Positions 36,184 to 40,646 of a stretch of DNA of 40,646 nucleotides are shown one piece after another. The stretch covers positions 174,598 through 215,243 of the forward strand of contig NZ_JH815593.1 of assembly GCF_000298075.1 (NCBI RefSeq), read 5' to 3'. The notes below the pieces were generated by a model. It was given only the letters and a program-made list of their open reading frames with translations, made no database searches and had not been told where the DNA came from. Numbering within the stretch: position 1 is the first letter of the stretch; the number at the start of each line of letters is the position of its first letter. A program made the translations under genes and the position numbers. Origin of the DNA: Staphylococcus massiliensis CCUG 55927. GTDB taxonomy: Bacteria; Bacillota; Bacilli; Staphylococcales; Staphylococcaceae.

Positions 36184-37176
36184 ATGGATGACAGAATGGT
36201 TGATCAAACGATGCATGGTGATGAATCAGAATTTGAATTATCTTTACGACCTCAATATTTGCGACAATATATCGGTCAATCTTCAATCAAGTCTAACTTA
36301 GAAGTATTTATCAAAGCCGCAAAGTTACGTGAAGAACCATTAGACCATGTACTCTTATTTGGACCTCCAGGCTTAGGTAAAACAACATTATCTTACATTA
36401 TAGCGAATGAAATGGATGTTAATGTTCGTACAGTTTCTGGCCCGTCTATAGAACGTCCAGGTGATTTAGCAGCGATATTGTCAGGGTTACAACCTGGGGA
36501 TGTTTTATTTATTGATGAAATTCATCGTTTAAGTAGCGTTGTTGAAGAAGTTTTATATCCTGCTATGGAAGACTTCTTTTTAGATATCGTTATTGGAAAG
36601 GGCGATGAAGCGAGAAGTATCCGTGTTGATTTACCACCATATACTTTAGTCGGGGCTACAACACGTGCAGGAAGCTTAACTGGTCCGTTACGTGATCGTT
36701 TTGGTGTTCATTTACGTTTAGAATATTATAAAGAACACGAACTTAAAGAAATTATTACCCGCACTGCAGAAGTGCTTGGTACATCCATCGATGAAGAGAG
36801 TGCGCTTGAAGTTGCGAAACGAAGTCGTGGGACACCTCGTGTTGCGAATAGGCTTTTAAAGCGTGTGCGAGATTTCCAACAAGTTAATGGCGATGAACAA
36901 ATTTATATCGAAACGACGAAACATGCGTTAAATTTACTTCAAGTAGATGATGAAGGTTTAGATTATATTGATCACAAAATGATGTCATGTATTATAGAAC
37001 AGTATAAAGGTGGGCCAGTTGGTTTAGACACGATAGCTGTTTCTATCGGTGAAGAGCGCATTACGATTGAAGATGTGTATGAGCCTTTCTTAATTCAAAA
37101 AGGCTTCTTAGAGCGCACGCCACGTGGTAGAAAAGCAACACCTTATGCATACGACCACTTCAAGTATGATGAATAG
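36184..37176 (+). CDS. ruvB: Holliday junction helicase motor RuvB
   Basis: RuvB is the AAA+ ring that drives branch migration. The 330-residue protein has Walker A GPPGLGKT at residues 60-67, Walker [10 protein letters not shown] at 108-116, sensor 1 [18 protein letters not shown] and a C-terminal winged helix with [14 protein letters not shown]. It has an AAGGAGG site. The queuosine genes queA and tgt follow in the same direction with short gaps. Confidence 0.98.
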   Translation: MDDRMVDQTMHGDESEFELSLRPQYLRQYIGQSSIKSNLEVFIKAAKLREEPLDHVLLFGPPGLGKTTLSYIIANEMDVNVRTVSGPSIERPGDLAAILSGLQPGDVLFIDEIHRLSSVVEEVLYPAMEDFFLDIVIGKGDEARSIRVDLPPYTLVGATTRAGSLTGPLRDRFGVHLRLEYYKEHELKEIITRTAEVLGTSIDEESALEVAKRSRGTPRVANRLLKRVRDFQQVNGDEQIYIETTKHALNLLQVDDEGLDYIDHKMMSCIIEQYKGGPVGLDTIAVSIGEERITIEDVYEPFLIQKGFLERTPRGRKATPYAYDHFKYDE

Positions 37177-37190
37177 AAAGAGGGAATGAA

Positions 37191-39375
<2,185 letters not shown>

Positions 39376-39390
39376 AATGGAGTATCATAA

Positions 39391-39654
39391 ATGGGTAGTT
39401 TAATTTCTATTATTCCTTTTTTACTGCTTTTTGTTGTGATGTATTTCTTTATGATCAGACCTCAACAAAAACGTCAAAAAGAACACCGTGAAATGGTGAG
39501 TCAATTAGAAAAAGGTCAACGTGTTACAACAATTGGCGGTATTAAAGGTACAGTACGCGCAGTGGACGAAACAACTGCAGTTATTTCAATTAACGGACAA
39601 GGTACTGAAATGACTTTTGAAAAAGGTGCGATCAAACAAGTTGATCCATCTTAA
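39391..39654 (+). CDS. yajC: Preprotein translocase accessory subunit YajC
   Basis: An 87-residue protein with one N-terminal membrane segment (about residues 5-23) followed by MIRPQQKRQKEHREM, the family signature, and a small cytoplasmic domain with GGIKGTVRAVDE. It associates with SecDF and YidC. A terminator follows, so secDF has its own transcript even though the genes are neighbours. Confidence 0.97.
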   Translation: MGSLISIIPFLLLFVVMYFFMIRPQQKRQKEHREMVSQLEKGQRVTTIGGIKGTVRAVDETTAVISINGQGTEMTFEKGAIKQVDPS

Positions 39655-39667
39655 TTAAGATGTTTAT

Positions 39668-39737
39668 AAGTGCTAGGGCAAATCTTATTTGGCGATGTAT
39701 GAATTGTTTTTTAAGATTTTGTCCTAGTACTTTTTTA
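39668..39737 (+). terminator. Terminator after yajC
   Basis: AAGTGCTAGGGCAAATCTT (39668-39686) pairs, with a few mismatches, with the strand at 39713-39732 that ends in CCTAGTACTT. A T-run follows. Confidence 0.8.
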
Positions 39738-39773
39738 TTCTTGAAATAGATTTTTATATTAAGTAATTTGTGG

Positions 39774-39779
39774 TAAAAT
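39774..39779 (+). promoter_or_regulatory. -10 candidate for secDF leader
   Basis: TGTGGTAAAAT gives an extended-10-like TAAAAT at 39774-39779. The matching -35 (39751-39756, TTTTTA) is poor. Transcription from here would give a leader of about 155 bases before secDF. Confidence 0.4.
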
Positions 39780-39863
39780 GATGTGATGCAAAGAGTCATT
39801 TTCTCATCAATAAAAGCTCATCTTAAAGAGATAATAGAAAAGATGTATTGAAGGAGAAAATCA

Positions 39864-39926
39864 ATGTATTTTTTGTATTATTTGCACAGTGCTCATACTT
39901 TCGAGTATGCTAGTCCCATAAGTTAA
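39864..39926 (+). CDS. Candidate 20-codon leader peptide before secDF
   Basis: A short ORF with AAGGAG (39851-39856) seven bases before its ATG. It encodes MYFLYYLHSAHTFEYASPIS and ends in three consecutive in-frame stops (TAA TAA TGA, 39924-39932). The last stop runs into the secDF ribosome binding site, and the GTG of secDF is 15 bases after the first stop. A hairpin, CATACT-TTCG-AGTATG (39893-39908), lies inside. Leader peptides that stall ribosomes control secDF/yidC/secA genes in other bacteria, but this peptide matches none I know. Function is inference. Confidence 0.45.
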   Translation: MYFLYYLHSAHTFEYASPIS

Positions 39927-39941
39927 TAATGAGGTGTTCAT

Positions 39942-40646
39942 GTGAAAAAGAGTAGTAGAATTATTGCATTTTTATTGATTGTAACGTTACTCTTTGCAGG
40001 TATGGCGTTTACATATAAGAATGTAGTAAAAAATGTAAGTCTTGGTTTGGACTTACAAGGTGGATTTGAGGTACTTTATCAAGTTAAGCCTTTGTCAAAA
40101 GGTGATAAAGTAGACGATACTGCTGTTCAGTCGACAGCTAAGACCTTAGAAAACCGTGTCAACCAACTCGGTGTTTCTGAACCTAAGATTCAAGTTGAAA
40201 AACCGAACCGTATTCGTGTTCAACTTGCCGGTGTTAAAAACCAAAACGAAGCAAGGGATATCTTGTCATCTCAAGCTAATTTAACCATTCGTGATGCTGA
40301 TGATAAGGTATTATTAAATGGTAATGACTTGGTTGAAGGCTCTGCGAAACAAGAGTTTAAACAGAACACGAATCAACCCGCTGTAACGTTTAAATTAAAA
40401 GATAGTGACAAATTTAGACAAGTTACAGAGAAGATTTCTAAAAAAGAAGAAAATGTGATGGTCGTTTGGCTAGACCATGAAAAAGGAGATACTTATCAGA
40501 AAGAAAAAGATAAGAAAGATCCTAAATACGTATCTGCAGCTTCTGTAGACAAACCAATTAACTCAGAAAATGTAGAAATTTCAGGTGGCTTTAACGGTGA
40601 AGAAGGCGTTAAGAAAGCTAAACGTATTGCTGACTTACTTAATGCA
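39942..40646 (+). CDS. secDF: Protein translocase subunit SecDF (5' part)
   Basis: SecDF uses the proton gradient to help pull secreted proteins out of the SecYEG channel. The window holds the first 235 codons, open to the edge. A membrane segment at about residues 7-24 and the SecD signature LGLDLQGG at 34-41 are visible, followed by the start of the large extracellular P1 domain (LENRVNQLGVSEPKIQVE). Bacillus and Staphylococcus have SecD and SecF fused in one protein, which is presumed here. The start is GTG at 39942 after GAGGTG; the ATG two bases earlier is followed at once by TGA. Confidence 0.94.
   Translation, partial: MKKSSRIIAFLLIVTLLFAGMAFTYKNVVKNVSLGLDLQGGFEVLYQVKPLSKGDKVDDTAVQSTAKTLENRVNQLGVSEPKIQVEKPNRIRVQLAGVKNQNEARDILSSQANLTIRDADDKVLLNGNDLVEGSAKQEFKQNTNQPAVTFKLKDSDKFRQVTEKISKKEENVMVVWLDHEKGDTYQKEKDKKDPKYVSAASVDKPINSENVEISGGFNGEEGVKKAKRIADLLNA

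Overview
The window is a stretch of core chromosome from a Staphylococcus, probably a coagulase-negative species. The evidence is low-GC codon use, strong GGAGG-type ribosome binding sites, protein sequences that read as close but not identical relatives of the S. aureus proteins I remember, and the typical staphylococcal gene order from nrdR to secDF. Almost every gene is on the + strand. Only tag and one 48-codon ORF are on the - strand. I see no phage, insertion sequence with a transposase, CRISPR array, rRNA or tRNA.

Layout. 1-480: two tandem arrays of 40-bp palindromic units. 686-8884: nrdR, dnaB, dnaI (ribonucleotide reductase control and replication restart); thrS behind a T-box; lysP behind a lysine riboswitch; infC-rpmI-rplT behind an L20-type attenuator. 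9030-9530: the same two array families again, in inverted order and orientation. 9707-14994: a Nudix-like protein, a TPR-like protein, trigger factor, clpX and ysxC. 15157-21271: the complete hemA-hemX-hemC-hemD-hemB-hemL operon from glutamyl-tRNA to uroporphyrinogen precursors. 21272-21920: terminator, a MITE-like palindromic element and a large nested hairpin element. 21921-23580: an AbrB-family membrane protein converging on tag. 23600-29487: valS behind a T-box, folC, the prepilin peptidase comC and radC. 29537-31008: small, poorly characterised proteins around a 160-bp structured repeat. 31195-33610: mreC-mreD, then rplU-prp-rpmA, where Prp is the protease that trims L27. 33786-36163+: obg, an ACT-domain protein, ruvA-ruvB. 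37191-40646: queA-tgt (queuosine), yajC and the 5' part of secDF.

Regulation visible in sequence is unusually rich: two T-boxes, one lysine riboswitch, one L20 leader, a probable L21 leader, an infC gene that appears to start at ATA, and a possible short leader peptide immediately upstream of secDF.

The least explained part is the pair of composite repeat modules (1-480 and 9030-9530). Two distinct palindromic unit families share the same 40-bp period and the same spacer scaffold. They are joined by the same AATTTTCG hairpin and lie as a large inverted repeat around the 8.5-kb nrdR-rplT block. Second is the nested hairpin element at 21628-21841 and 29867-29965, whose two copies show a compensatory base-pair change. 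No computation or database search was possible; family assignments rest on motifs, lengths, synteny and memory of orthologues.
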